From assembly GCF_003641205.1 (NCBI RefSeq), contig NZ_CP032762.1, positions 5,042,001-5,106,000 on the forward strand: 64,000 nt of DNA. The letters run 5' to 3'. Positions 8,483 through 17,052 of this stretch are shown here, one piece after another. Both the position numbers and the translations under genes were made by a program. Source of the DNA: Rhodococcus sp. P1Y (GTDB lineage Bacteria; Actinomycetota; Actinomycetes; Mycobacteriales; Mycobacteriaceae). The notes below the pieces were generated by a model, which was given only the letters and a program-made list of their open reading frames with translations, was not told the DNA's origin and searched no databases. The first letter of the stretch is position 1; every line of letters starts with the position of its first letter.

Positions 8483-10000
8483 TCAGGTCGAGGATGGTAG
8501 TAGTGCGCGGACAGTATCGATCGTGTCGGCTTCCGCGGCGGACTTGTCGGGCCGATAGCGCAGTACGCGTGCGAATCTCAGTGCAACTGCGCCCGGATAG
8601 CGGGTGCTCACCTGCACTCCGTCGAGTTCGATTTCGACGACGAGGTCCGGCATCAAGTACATGGTGTGCTCGTCGGACGACCGTTCGTGTTTCGGGAACT
8701 CCTCGGTCTGCCACTGCAGCAGAGCGTCGGTGAGACCTTTGAACGTCTTACCGACCATGATCGGCTCCCCGCCGTCGGGATCTCTGGCACCCAGATGCAG
8801 ATTGGACAACCACCCGGTTCGACGGCCGTAACCCCACTCGGCGCCGAGTACGACGAGGTCGAGGGTGTGCTCGGGTTTGACCTTCTGCCAGGTGCGGCCA
8901 CGACGTCCGGCAGCGTAGGCCGAGGACAAAGATTTGATCATCACACCTTCGTGGCCTGCCTCCAGAGCGTCCTCGAAGTGGACGGAGGCAGCCTCGGCGT
9001 CAGGCCGCACCAGTGATGGAATGCGGTGATCCGGCGCGACTCGATCGAGTGCGGCCAGTCTTCGCTCCAACGGTTCGTCGAGTAGGTCCACACCGTCGAG
9101 ATGCACGCAGTCGAAGAAGTACGGCTGCAGCAGGAGTTCGTGCGCGCTCTGGGCACCGAAACGACTCATCGTTTCCTGAAACGGGCGCGGCCGACCGCTG
9201 TCGGCAAGGGCAAGGGTCTCCCCGTCGAGGACGACCGACATGCACGGGAGTCCACGAATCAACTTCACGAGCTCAGGAACACCGTCGGTGATCTCTCGCA
9301 GAGTCCGGGTGTAGATGTGCACCTCGTCGTGAAGTCGATGCACCTGAATTCGAGCGCCGTCGAGCTTGTATTCGACGCTGACGTCACCTGCCAGCTCGGT
9401 CCACGCCGATTCCAATGTTTCCGCCGGCGAGGCAAGCATCGGCCGGATCGGTCGTCCGATCTCGAGCCCGAACTGTGCGAGCGCATCCTCGCCCCCGGTG
9501 AGAGCTGCCTTCGCCGTCGACGTCAATTTCCCGGAGAACATGAATGCCCGCCGAACCGGTTCGAGCTTCAGCCCCGCGGCCTTCGCGATGGCGTCGGTCA
9601 TGATTCCTTCGAGCGCACCTTGGCGAAGCTCACCCGTCATCAGTCGAACCAAGAACCCACGTTCTCTTTTGGTCGCCGACGCGAACAAGCCGGTCAACAG
9701 CTCCCGCCGCCGAGCAGTGGACCCCGATCCTGCTGTAGACGCGATGGCGGAGATCGCGTCGTCGACGGCTGTGACCGTCAGCGAACCGTCCGAAACGGGT
9801 TCGACGTCGATGTCGGCGAGTGTTCGCCACCCGATACCGATGCGGCCCTGGGGTAACTCACCCGACAACCAGGAGACGACAGCGTCGATCTCCGCGGGAT
9901 CCACCTCCGCCAGCAAGATCCGCAGCGCGTCTATCTTGGCCTTGCGTGACCGGGTCGCGCCGACGGCCTCGGAGGTGTCGATGATCTGTGTGAACAGCAC
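8483..10000 (-). CDS. ATP-dependent DNA ligase (LigB-like)
   Basis: A 505-residue ATP-dependent DNA ligase with an N-terminal DNA-binding domain. The nucleotidyltransferase motif I is EYKLDGARIQ with the adenylated Lys at K212, followed by RTLREITDGVPE, DGETLA, LLEPYFFD-type motif LLQPYFFDC, EGVMIKS and the C-terminal OB-fold KVKPEHTLDLVVLGAEWG. It resembles the actinobacterial LigB group, which is accessory to the essential NAD-dependent LigA. The GTG start at 10000 gives the usual family N-terminus (LFTQIIDTSEAVGATRSRKAK). The upstream TTG at 10033 would add 11 atypical residues. It ends 115 bases before the pyrimidine operon on the same strand. Confidence 0.9.
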   Translation of the reverse strand: MLFTQIIDTSEAVGATRSRKAKIDALRILLAEVDPAEIDAVVSWLSGELPQGRIGIGWRTLADIDVEPVSDGSLTVTAVDDAISAIASTAGSGSTARRRELLTGLFASATKRERGFLVRLMTGELRQGALEGIMTDAIAKAAGLKLEPVRRAFMFSGKLTSTAKAALTGGEDALAQFGLEIGRPIRPMLASPAETLESAWTELAGDVSVEYKLDGARIQVHRLHDEVHIYTRTLREITDGVPELVKLIRGLPCMSVVLDGETLALADSGRPRPFQETMSRFGAQSAHELLLQPYFFDCVHLDGVDLLDEPLERRLAALDRVAPDHRIPSLVRPDAEAASVHFEDALEAGHEGVMIKSLSSAYAAGRRGRTWQKVKPEHTLDLVVLGAEWGYGRRTGWLSNLHLGARDPDGGEPIMVGKTFKGLTDALLQWQTEEFPKHERSSDEHTMYLMPDLVVEIELDGVQVSTRYPGAVALRFARVLRYRPDKSAAEADTIDTVRALLPSST

Positions 10001-10039
10001 AGGGTGAAGGTATCCGGAAGCACCGACGTTCAACCGTGC

Positions 10040-11581
10040 CTAGCTGAAACCGAGCACCCGATCGCCCCACGCGACACGCAGGTCGCCGTCGGGATCGTCG
10101 ACGACGGTGTCCTGGCCGTCGATCACCAGGGTCGCGCGCGTAGGTTCGGCATACTTCGGCCAATGTTTAGCGCCGTCCAACGTGGCCGGAACACCATGTC
10201 GCGCAAAGGCGACCCACCGCTTCATCACGCGCGCCGACACCGCCATCGCTGCCTTTCGCCCGCCGAGCCAAAAGGTCGGATCGCGGTTGAGAGTGCCGAA
10301 GTTTCCGAAAACGTACGGAATTTCGGTTGCGTGGCCCGCGCCGATACGGGCTGCGCGCAGCATCGGCGTCGCATGGTCGAACCGATACATCCACACCGGC
10401 GAATGCCTGCTGTGCGCGTCGGCGATCCACAGGCTCGGCATCTTGAACCCAGCATCCCGCGACATGGCAAGTGCACCGGCAGTTTTGGACCGATCCGGAT
10501 AGGCAGACATGATCTCTGCCACGCGAAACGCCGGCAGATCGGAATGATCGTTGGCTATCGCGCGGAACATTTCGGACACGGTGTCGGAAGTGACGGGCAT
10601 CAGCGGTGATTTCATCAGCCTGAATATCGACGCCTCGTCGTGATTGGTTCCGATGATCAGTGGAATTCGGTGCGCGAAACCTTTCTGGAATGCCGCGACG
10701 GGGTACCGAGGAACGATCTCACCGTCGACGACCGGGGCGAGACCCAGAGTGCCCGGCACCCTGGCGGGGACGTCGTAACACAACGTGTCACTCGCTGCAA
10801 CGAGCCTGTGCATGTCGATCGTCTTCAGTTCGTCGATGCGATCCGGTGTCACGTCGACGATCTCGAGGAATCGGGCTGCGACCTGAGCCGCACGGTCCTG
10901 GCCGTACACCGACGTCGCGGGCGCGCTCTGCACGATCGCGCGATGGAAAAGCCCTTCGGTTGCAGGCGATGTCATGAGAGTGGTGACCGACGCCCCTCCG
11001 GACGACTCACCGAACAGGGTTACATTCGAGGCGTCACCGCCGAATGCACCGATCGACTCCTGCACCCATCGGAGAGCCGCGATCATGTCTCGGAGACCGA
11101 CATTTGCGTCGAACTCCGTCTGTTCGGTGGAGAACGACGACAGGTCGAGAAATCCGAAGGCCCCGATGCGGTAGTTGACGGTCACGATCACCAGGTCGCC
11201 CAGTTCGGCGAGGTGGCGCCCGTCGTACACCGTCTGAGCAGACGACCCGAGCGAGTACGCACCCCCGTGAATCCACACCATGACCGGCCGCGGAGTTCCG
11301 TCGGGTTCGGGTGCCCACACGTTCACCGACAGGCAATCCTCGGACATGGGGGTGTCGGGATCCATGGGCACGGGATTGTCGAGCCCCTGCGGCGCGACCG
11401 GACCGAACTTGACGCAGTCCTTCGGTTCCGACCACGGCTCCACCGGGCGCGGAGCCTTGAATCGATGTTCTCCTCCGGTCGATGCCGCGTACGGAATCCC
11501 TTTCCATGCGACAACAGTGCCGTCTCGGTGGCCGATCACGTCTCCATACGGCGTATGTACGTGGCATGTCGCTTCGGTCAT
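10040..11581 (-). CDS. Type-B carboxylesterase
   Basis: A 513-residue alpha/beta-hydrolase of the carboxylesterase/para-nitrobenzyl esterase type. The oxyanion loop is WIHGGAYSLGSS. The nucleophile is S193 in GESSGG, the acidic residue is in TNHDEASIF, and the catalytic His is in GAGHATEIPYVFG. EDCLSVNVWAP is the family signature. No signal peptide is seen with this start, so the enzyme is probably cytoplasmic. The ATG at 11581 is chosen because GGGGAGG precedes it at good spacing. The frame stays open further upstream to 11704, but those residues look non-coding. Substrate unknown. Confidence 0.92.
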   Translation of the reverse strand: MTEATCHVHTPYGDVIGHRDGTVVAWKGIPYAASTGGEHRFKAPRPVEPWSEPKDCVKFGPVAPQGLDNPVPMDPDTPMSEDCLSVNVWAPEPDGTPRPVMVWIHGGAYSLGSSAQTVYDGRHLAELGDLVIVTVNYRIGAFGFLDLSSFSTEQTEFDANVGLRDMIAALRWVQESIGAFGGDASNVTLFGESSGGASVTTLMTSPATEGLFHRAIVQSAPATSVYGQDRAAQVAARFLEIVDVTPDRIDELKTIDMHRLVAASDTLCYDVPARVPGTLGLAPVVDGEIVPRYPVAAFQKGFAHRIPLIIGTNHDEASIFRLMKSPLMPVTSDTVSEMFRAIANDHSDLPAFRVAEIMSAYPDRSKTAGALAMSRDAGFKMPSLWIADAHSRHSPVWMYRFDHATPMLRAARIGAGHATEIPYVFGNFGTLNRDPTFWLGGRKAAMAVSARVMKRWVAFARHGVPATLDGAKHWPKYAEPTRATLVIDGQDTVVDDPDGDLRVAWGDRVLGFS

Positions 11582-11661
11582 GGCACCTCCCCGAAAAGTT
11601 GTTCCGACGCCCGCCAACGTACCAACCCTCCGATCGAGCTTCGCCAGTTTATGCTGGCGGA

Positions 11662-12303
11662 ATGAACCGTCGCGGGGTGTGGGGCACTGCAGCGGGCGGG
11701 GCATTGTTCGCTCTCCTCGTGGGCTGCAGCTCCAATGTCGACGGCGCTGCGACAGCCCCGCTCGCGACAGTCGACACCGACCCGCCGTCGGTCGTCCGAA
11801 CGACGACGCCCGCGATCACCACCACCTCCCCGCCGACGTCGACGTCGATGCCCCCGGTCACGACGACGACCGCGTCGGCACCGCCCGTGGCCGACGCCTC
11901 CCGCTTCGAGGGCGACCCAGGATCCTTCTATTTCACTTCTCCGAGTGGCAAGTTCGAGTGCGCCGTATTGATCACCGACAGTTCGGTAGCCGGCTGCCAC
12001 GGAGAGTTTCCCTCCACGGCCCCGCGGGTCGAAGGCAGCGGCGCCCAAGGTTCGGCGGTGCCGCCCAACACCATCGAACTGACGGCAGGATCACCCGCAA
12101 AGTTCTCGAGTTCCGGCGATCCTCGCTTCCATCGATTCGACGGCACAGCACGTGCGCTGCCGTACGACGAGGTCCTGTCGATACCAGGATCGGGAAGCTC
12201 CAACGGACTTAAGTGCACTGTCCAGGAGAAGACAGGCGTCACGTGCACCGACCAGGTCGGTCACGGTTTCACCGTCTCCGATTCAGCGTTCGAGCTCAAA
12301 TGA
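11662..12303 (+). CDS. Hypothetical lipoprotein with Thr/Pro linker
   Basis: A 213-residue predicted lipoprotein. The N-terminus is basic (MNRRG), then hydrophobic, ending in a lipobox (ALLVGC), followed by a low-complexity Thr/Pro/Val linker of about 45 residues and a compact C-terminal domain of about 130 residues. That domain has four or more Cys (FECAVL, AGCHGE, LKCTV, VTCTD) that could form disulfides outside the cell. The start at 11662 gives a complete signal peptide, although the same frame is open from 11482. It is transcribed away from the esterase gene, with the two starts 80 bases apart. I do not recognise the C-terminal domain. Confidence 0.75.
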   Translation: MNRRGVWGTAAGGALFALLVGCSSNVDGAATAPLATVDTDPPSVVRTTTPAITTTSPPTSTSMPPVTTTTASAPPVADASRFEGDPGSFYFTSPSGKFECAVLITDSSVAGCHGEFPSTAPRVEGSGAQGSAVPPNTIELTAGSPAKFSSSGDPRFHRFDGTARALPYDEVLSIPGSGSSNGLKCTVQEKTGVTCTDQVGHGFTVSDSAFELK

Positions 12304-12426
12304 CGGACGGTGTTTCGCACTGCGAACGACCGGGCATAGAGTGACCCGGGTGCGGCAAATCGGCCGCGCGATCGCCATCGAAGGCCGAGAGCGCTGAGCT
12401 TCGAAGACCGGAAGGAGTGCTTTCTG

Positions 12427-13824
12427 ATGTCCCAGACGCCGACAAGAGGCAGCGCAAAAGTAATCGGGGTTTCCGTCGCCGCCGCGGTGGGCGGATTCTT
12501 GTTCGGGTTCGACAGTTCGGTCATCAACGGCGCCGTCGACGCGATCGAAGGAAGATTCTCTCTCGGCTCTTTCACCACCGGTTTCGTCGTCGCGATCGCG
12601 TTGATCGGCTGCGCCGTCGGCGCCTGGTTCGCCGGTTCGCTCGCCGACCGCTGGGGCCGCAAGAAGGTCATGGTCCTCGGATCGGCCTTGTTCACCATTT
12701 CCTCGGTCGGATCCGGCCTGGCTTTCAGCGTTCCGGATCTCATTCTGTGGCGAATCCTCGGTGGTCTCGGAATCGGAATCGCGTCGGTTATCGCTCCTGC
12801 CTACATCGCCGAAATCGCACCGGCAAAGTGGCGTGGCAGCCTCGCGTCGCTCCAACAACTCGCGATCACGCTCGGAATCTTTGCCGCCCTGCTGTCCGAC
12901 GCTCTTCTGCAGGGCGCCGCCGACGGTGCATCCAACGACCTCTGGCTCGGACTCGAAGCCTGGCGCTGGATGTTCCTGGTCGGCGTCGTACCCGCCCTCA
13001 TCTACGGGCTGCTCGCCGTGACCATCCCCGAATCGCCGCGCTACCTCGTCGGCAAGCACCTCGACGACGAGGCCGCCGAAATTCTCGCCAACATCACCGG
13101 CGAGCTTCACCCGGACGAGCGCGTCCACGAAATTCGTTTGACGCTGCGCAAAGAAGAGAAGTCCTCGTTCAACGACATCCGTGGATCGAAATTCGGCCTG
13201 CAACCCATCGTGTGGGTCGGCATCATCATGGCCGTATTGCAGCAGCTCGTCGGCATCAACGCGATCTTCTACTACTCGACGACGCTCTGGAAGTCCGTTG
13301 GGTTCACCGAGGACCAGTCGTTCGCGACGTCGGTCATCACCTCGATCATCAACGTGACGATGACGTTCGTCGCCATCCTGTTCGTGGACCGAATCGGACG
13401 ACGAAAGCTACTACTCGGCGGCTCGATCGGAATGTTCGTCGGCTTGGCCATGGCTGCGGTCTCGTTCTCCCAGCAGATCGGAAGCGGCGACGACGTCACC
13501 CTGCCGAGCCCCTGGGGTGCCGTCGCACTGATCGGAGCAAACCTGTTCGTGATCTTCTTCGCCGCAACGTGGGGCCCGATCATGTGGGTTCTGCTCGGCG
13601 AGATGTTCCCCAACCGCATGCGCGCCGTAGCCCTAGGAATCGGCACAGCCGCGAACTGGATTGCCAATTTCGCAGTGACGCTGGCATTCCCACCGCTCAC
13701 CCAGACTGTCGGGCTCTGGGTCATCTACGGCTTCTTCGCCCTCATGGCCGCTGTGTCCTTCTTCTTCGTCCGCTCCAACATCCCCGAGACCAAGGGAATG
13801 GAACTCGAGGACATGAAGAACTGA
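12427..13824 (+). CDS. MFS sugar porter (sugar:H+ symporter)
   Basis: A 465-residue 12-helix transporter of the sugar porter family. Recognisable signatures are GGFLFGFDSSVINGA in helix 1, the loop motif DRWGRKK, RILGGLGIGIASV, PAYIAEIAP, PESPRYLVGKH after helix 6, QQLVGINAIFYYS in helix 7, DRIGRRKLL and PETKGMELE at the C-terminus. This arrangement matches glucose, xylose or arabinose proton symporters of actinobacteria. The sugar itself cannot be assigned. GGAAGGAG lies upstream of the ATG. It appears to be a single-gene unit between a lipoprotein gene and a convergent small secreted-protein gene. Confidence 0.92.
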   Translation: MSQTPTRGSAKVIGVSVAAAVGGFLFGFDSSVINGAVDAIEGRFSLGSFTTGFVVAIALIGCAVGAWFAGSLADRWGRKKVMVLGSALFTISSVGSGLAFSVPDLILWRILGGLGIGIASVIAPAYIAEIAPAKWRGSLASLQQLAITLGIFAALLSDALLQGAADGASNDLWLGLEAWRWMFLVGVVPALIYGLLAVTIPESPRYLVGKHLDDEAAEILANITGELHPDERVHEIRLTLRKEEKSSFNDIRGSKFGLQPIVWVGIIMAVLQQLVGINAIFYYSTTLWKSVGFTEDQSFATSVITSIINVTMTFVAILFVDRIGRRKLLLGGSIGMFVGLAMAAVSFSQQIGSGDDVTLPSPWGAVALIGANLFVIFFAATWGPIMWVLLGEMFPNRMRAVALGIGTAANWIANFAVTLAFPPLTQTVGLWVIYGFFALMAAVSFFFVRSNIPETKGMELEDMKN

Positions 13825-13839
13825 TGCGATTGCCGGGGC

Positions 13840-14250
13840 TTATCCGATTCCCGGGATGAACCCCGGATACACGAAGTGCTGAGGTCCCCCGCCCGGCATC
13901 GACGATCCGGACACGTTCGGGAAGTCGAATGGCAACGCGACCAGCTTGTGGGGGTTGCCCTGGGCGTCGGCCTGCCAGCATCCGGTCAGCACGCCGTGAA
14001 ACGACGTACAGACGATTCTGGTGCTGGTTCCGTACGGTGACGTCAGCCTGTTCTCGGCGACCAGCGGGTTCCAGTAGGCCGGGTCGGTCGGCGTCAGGAA
14101 GCCCGACGCCTCGAACGGAACGCTCGGGCTCGGATAGTCCGGGATGGGCGGCCATTCGTCTGCATTCGCGACACCGCTGCCGATGACCAGAGCGGCCCCC
14201 GTGGCACAGAGCGTTGCGACGACCTTCGACCACTTGTGGGTTGCATTCAT
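13840..14250 (-). CDS. Small secreted protein of unknown function
   Basis: A 136-residue protein with a clear signal peptide (MNATHKWSK, then a hydrophobic core ending GVANADEW). The mature part of about 107 residues contains two Cys (RIVCTSF and TGCWQAD) spaced as if paired, together with many Pro and Gly. Similar short exported proteins with this CTSF...CW arrangement are, as far as I recall, common in Rhodococcus and Mycobacterium without a known role. It is convergent with the sugar transporter (15-base gap between stops). Upstream lie two copies of a palindromic repeat and then the TPP riboswitch of the next operon. Confidence 0.7.
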   Translation of the reverse strand: MNATHKWSKVVATLCATGAALVIGSGVANADEWPPIPDYPSPSVPFEASGFLTPTDPAYWNPLVAENRLTSPYGTSTRIVCTSFHGVLTGCWQADAQGNPHKLVALPFDFPNVSGSSMPGGGPQHFVYPGFIPGIG

Positions 14251-14270
14251 TTAGCCATGGTAACGGCCCC

Positions 14271-14395
14271 GCCTCCCGTGCGTGCGTAATTCCGCCGGGC
14301 GGTGCGTATGCACTCACGACCCCCTCGGACCGCCCCGTGAGTGCGTAGTGACACCCGGCGGTATGTCCGCGCGCACGGGCGGCGGAGCCGCATGA
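14271..14395. repeat. Two copies of a dispersed palindromic repeat
   Basis: Copy 1 (about 14275-14315) has arms CGTGCGTGCGTA and TATGCACTCACG. Copy 2 (about 14333-14395) starts CCGTGAGTGCGTAGTGACA and ends GCACGGGCGGCGGAGCCGCA. The same elements recur at 51359-51420, 59194-59251 and 60323-60396. The copies are diverged but keep the sequence GTGAGTGCGTAGT or its complement, and usually the flank GGGCGGCGGAGCCGC. All copies are intergenic or lie at a gene end. They fit a REP- or MITE-like non-autonomous element. Confidence 0.7.
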
Positions 14396-14410
14396 TGTAT
14401 GGTCGGCGAT

Positions 14411-14494
14411 GTTCTGACACGGGGTGCGTCCGTACATGCGGATGCTGAGATCACACCCGTCGAACCTGATGCAGGTAATGCTGACGAAGGGATG
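14411..14494 (+). promoter_or_regulatory. TPP (THI-box) riboswitch upstream of tenA
   Basis: The thiamine pyrophosphate aptamer is recognisable: ACACGGGGTGCGTCC at 14417, GCTGAGATCACACCC at about 14443, and GAACCTGATGCAGGTAATGC followed by GACGAAGGGATG up to 14494. These are the conserved P2/J3-2 (CTGAGA), P4 and P5 elements in the correct order. The aptamer ends 8 bases before the tenA ATG, which favours control of translation by hiding the ribosome binding site when TPP is bound. It directly predicts that the tenA and ABC-transporter operon is repressed by thiamine. Confidence 0.93.
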
Positions 14495-14502
14495 TCAAGG
14501 CG

Positions 14503-15213
14503 ATGAATGCGCCTTCTAGCTCGGTGAACCCTGTTCGCCATACGGATCGACTGTGGGACGCGACCGCGGATCTGCGTGCTGCTATCGACGATCTGAAATT
14601 TCTGCGTCTGCTCGGAGACGGCACGCTGCCGCTCGACGCTTTCCGCACGTACATCGAGCAGGACCACCTCTACCTGGAGGGCTACGCAAAGGCGCTGTCT
14701 CTCCTGGCGTCCAAGGCACCCGACGCCGCGACGGCTGCATTCTGGGCCACGTCGGCCGCGAGTGCGGTCGAAGAAGCATCGCTGCACGAATCGCTTCTGT
14801 CGGGTGACGCTCTTCCCCGCTCGGATTCGAGCGCCGAGCACTCCCCTGCGTGTCTGGGCTACACCTCGTATCTCATCGCGTCCGCGGCAACCGAGCCGTA
14901 TGCGGTTGCAGCAGCAGCGATTCTGCCGTGCTTCTGGATCTACGCCGACGTAGCCGTGCGACTCGCAGGAGCTGCTCGCGAGGTACTCCAAGCCGATCCC
15001 GAACACCCCTATGCACGGTGGGTGTCGACGTACGATTCGGACGAGTTTCGCGCCGTCGTCGACGGCGCCCGCACACTCGTCGACACGGCGGCAGCTGCAG
15101 CCACCGACGCCGATCGGGCGTCGATGACGCAGGCGTTTCGCGTCGCCACCCGATACGAATTGATGTTCTGGGATACCGCACTCACGCCGACACCGTGGCC
15201 GGTGACACTGTGA
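14503..15213 (+). CDS. tenA: TenA/thiaminase II family protein (thiamine pyrimidine salvage)
   Basis: A 236-residue all-helical TenA-family enzyme. The family hydrolyses aminopyrimidine breakdown products of thiamine to HMP. The catalytic Cys is C143 in ILPCFWIYADV, which places it in the Cys-containing TenA class. Conserved acidic and Tyr residues are seen in YIEQDHLYLEGYAKAL and RYELMFWDTAL. A TPP riboswitch precedes it. Its stop overlaps the GTG of the substrate-binding protein gene, starting a four-gene overlapping operon with a complete ABC importer. It presumably processes the pyrimidine that this importer brings in. Confidence 0.92.
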   Translation: MNAPSSSVNPVRHTDRLWDATADLRAAIDDLKFLRLLGDGTLPLDAFRTYIEQDHLYLEGYAKALSLLASKAPDAATAAFWATSAASAVEEASLHESLLSGDALPRSDSSAEHSPACLGYTSYLIASAATEPYAVAAAAILPCFWIYADVAVRLAGAAREVLQADPEHPYARWVSTYDSDEFRAVVDGARTLVDTAAAAATDADRASMTQAFRVATRYELMFWDTALTPTPWPVTL

Positions 15214-16214
15214 AGCGGTTACTGGCTGCGGTGGTTGCAGCGATCACGGTCGCCGGTCTGACGTCGTGCGCCCAGACGAACGACTCCGATACCATCCGGT
15301 TTGCACTCGACTGGACGCCGAACACCAACCACACCGGGTTGTTCGTCGCACTGCAGGAAGGGTATTTCGCCGACGCGGGTCTCGACGTCGAAGTGTTGCC
15401 CTACAACAACAGTTCGCCGGACACGCTCGTCGACTCCGGTAACGCCGAGTTCGGAATCAGCACGCAGAGCTCGACCACCTTCGCGAAAGCGGCCGGCGCA
15501 CAGATTGTCTCGGTTCTCGCGCCGCTGCAGCACTGGGCAACGGCGATCGGAGTTCGAGCGGATCGCGACGACATCACGAGCCCGAAGTCGCTCGACGGCA
15601 AGGTGTACGCCGGATTCGGCGACACCGGCGAGCAAGCAGGAGTTCGACAGGTCATCCAGAACGACGGCGGTACCGGCAACTACGAGAGCGTCGTGCTCGG
15701 CACGTCCGCGTACGAGGCCGTCTACTCCGGAACCGCTGACTTCACGGTGTCCTACCTTGCCTGGGAAGGTATCGAAGCCGAGCACAGTGGCACGCCGATG
15801 AAGTACTTCGAGAGCACCGACTACGGCTTCCCCGACGCCTACGCGATCACCATCAGCGGTAACGAGAACTGGCTCGCGGACAATCCCGACGAAGCACGGA
15901 AGTTCGTCCAGGCTCTACAGCGCGGCTACCAACTCGCCGCCGACGACCCCGATCGCGCCGCGCGCGATGTCATCGATGCCAATCCGGGTGCGTTCACCGA
16001 CGAATCACTGGTGTTCGAAAGCCAGGAGATGCTTGCCTCGAAATACATGCTGGACGAGACGGGCAAGGTCGGCTCACAGAATCTGGACACCTGGACCGAG
16101 TACTCGAAGTTCCTCTATGACAACGGCGTTCTCGTGGACGAAAGCGGGAATGCGCTAGCGTCGGAGCCCGATTGGTCCACGTACTTCACCGATGAGTATC
16201 TCGCCGACCAGTAG
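15210..16214 (+). CDS. Thiamine-pyrimidine ABC transporter substrate-binding lipoprotein (ThiY-like)
   Basis: A 334-residue periplasmic-type binding protein of the NMT1/ThiY group. A short signal sequence ends in a lipobox (VAGLTSC). The signature FALDWTPNTNHTGLFVALQEGYFADAGLDV is characteristic of HMP or formylaminopyrimidine binders. The GTG start at 15210 overlaps the tenA stop (GTGA) and gives a proper signal peptide, although the frame is open much further upstream. The permease gene starts 23 bases before this gene ends. The TPP riboswitch upstream of tenA supports a thiamine-precursor ligand. Confidence 0.9.
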   Translation: MKRLLAAVVAAITVAGLTSCAQTNDSDTIRFALDWTPNTNHTGLFVALQEGYFADAGLDVEVLPYNNSSPDTLVDSGNAEFGISTQSSTTFAKAAGAQIVSVLAPLQHWATAIGVRADRDDITSPKSLDGKVYAGFGDTGEQAGVRQVIQNDGGTGNYESVVLGTSAYEAVYSGTADFTVSYLAWEGIEAEHSGTPMKYFESTDYGFPDAYAITISGNENWLADNPDEARKFVQALQRGYQLAADDPDRAARDVIDANPGAFTDESLVFESQEMLASKYMLDETGKVGSQNLDTWTEYSKFLYDNGVLVDESGNALASEPDWSTYFTDEYLADQ

Positions 16215-17052
16215 CGCACCGGTCGGTAGCGCAGTGAGCAGTAGCGCAATGGCCGGTGCCGCATCGCCCAGTTCAACCGAGAACCGGTTCCGCGCTGCCG
16301 TCCGCTGGGCGCTTCCGTCGGCGACGATCGTCGTCGTGCTCGTCGCAGCGTGGCAGATCTATGTCACTGTCAGCGGAATCAGACCACAGATCCTTCCGTC
16401 GCCGTCGCGCATCGTGGGTCAAGGGTGGGCGCATCGCGACGCCATCGCCGAAAATGCTGCTGCGACGGTGCAAGTCACTATTGTCGGGTTCGCAGTTTCC
16501 TTGTTCGTCGCCTGGATTCTCGCGGTGGCCGTGGACTTCTCCCCGTGGCTGCGACGAGCCGTCGTACCGCTGTTCGTCGTGTCGCAGACGCTGCCGATCA
16601 TCGCGATCGCTCCGCTGCTCATCATCTGGTTCGGATTCGGTCTGTTGCCCAAGATCTTGGTCATCGCACTGGCCACGTTCTTCCCGATGGCGATCGGGCT
16701 CATCGAGGGCTTCGCAGCGGCAGATCGTGACGCCCGATCGCTCCTCGCCAGCATGGGCGCGAGCCGCTGGCAACAGTTTCGGTACGTCCGGCTGCCGTCG
16801 GCGATGCCTCGCTTCTTCACGTCACTGCGCATCGGCATCACTTACGCGGTAGTCGGGGCGATCTTCGCCGAATATGCCGGTGCAAGTGCAGGACTCGGTA
16901 TCTACATGAGTCAGCAGAAGAACTCGTTTCGCACCGACCTGGTACTGGCGGCCGTTGCGGTGACGGCAGTGATCAGCGTTGCGTTGTTCCTGGTGACCTA
17001 CGCCGTCGAACGGGTGGTTGCACCGTGGGCGCTGGAAAGACGGCCACGATGA
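16192..17052 (+). CDS. ABC transporter permease, thiamine-pyrimidine uptake (ThiX-like)
   Basis: A 286-residue integral membrane permease with about six helices after a Ser/Ala-rich N-terminus of roughly 30 residues. The cytoplasmic EAA-type loop is EGFAAADRDARSLLASMGASRWQQFRYVRLPSAMP, which docks the ATPase. It belongs to the SsuC/TauC/ThiX binding-protein-dependent group. It overlaps the binding-protein gene by 23 bases, and its stop overlaps the ATG of the ATPase gene (ATGA). The polar N-terminal extension may be partly mis-started: in-frame ATG codons such as the one at MAGAASPSS are alternatives. Confidence 0.9.
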   Translation: MSISPTSSAPVGSAVSSSAMAGAASPSSTENRFRAAVRWALPSATIVVVLVAAWQIYVTVSGIRPQILPSPSRIVGQGWAHRDAIAENAAATVQVTIVGFAVSLFVAWILAVAVDFSPWLRRAVVPLFVVSQTLPIIAIAPLLIIWFGFGLLPKILVIALATFFPMAIGLIEGFAAADRDARSLLASMGASRWQQFRYVRLPSAMPRFFTSLRIGITYAVVGAIFAEYAGASAGLGIYMSQQKNSFRTDLVLAAVAVTAVISVALFLVTYAVERVVAPWALERRPR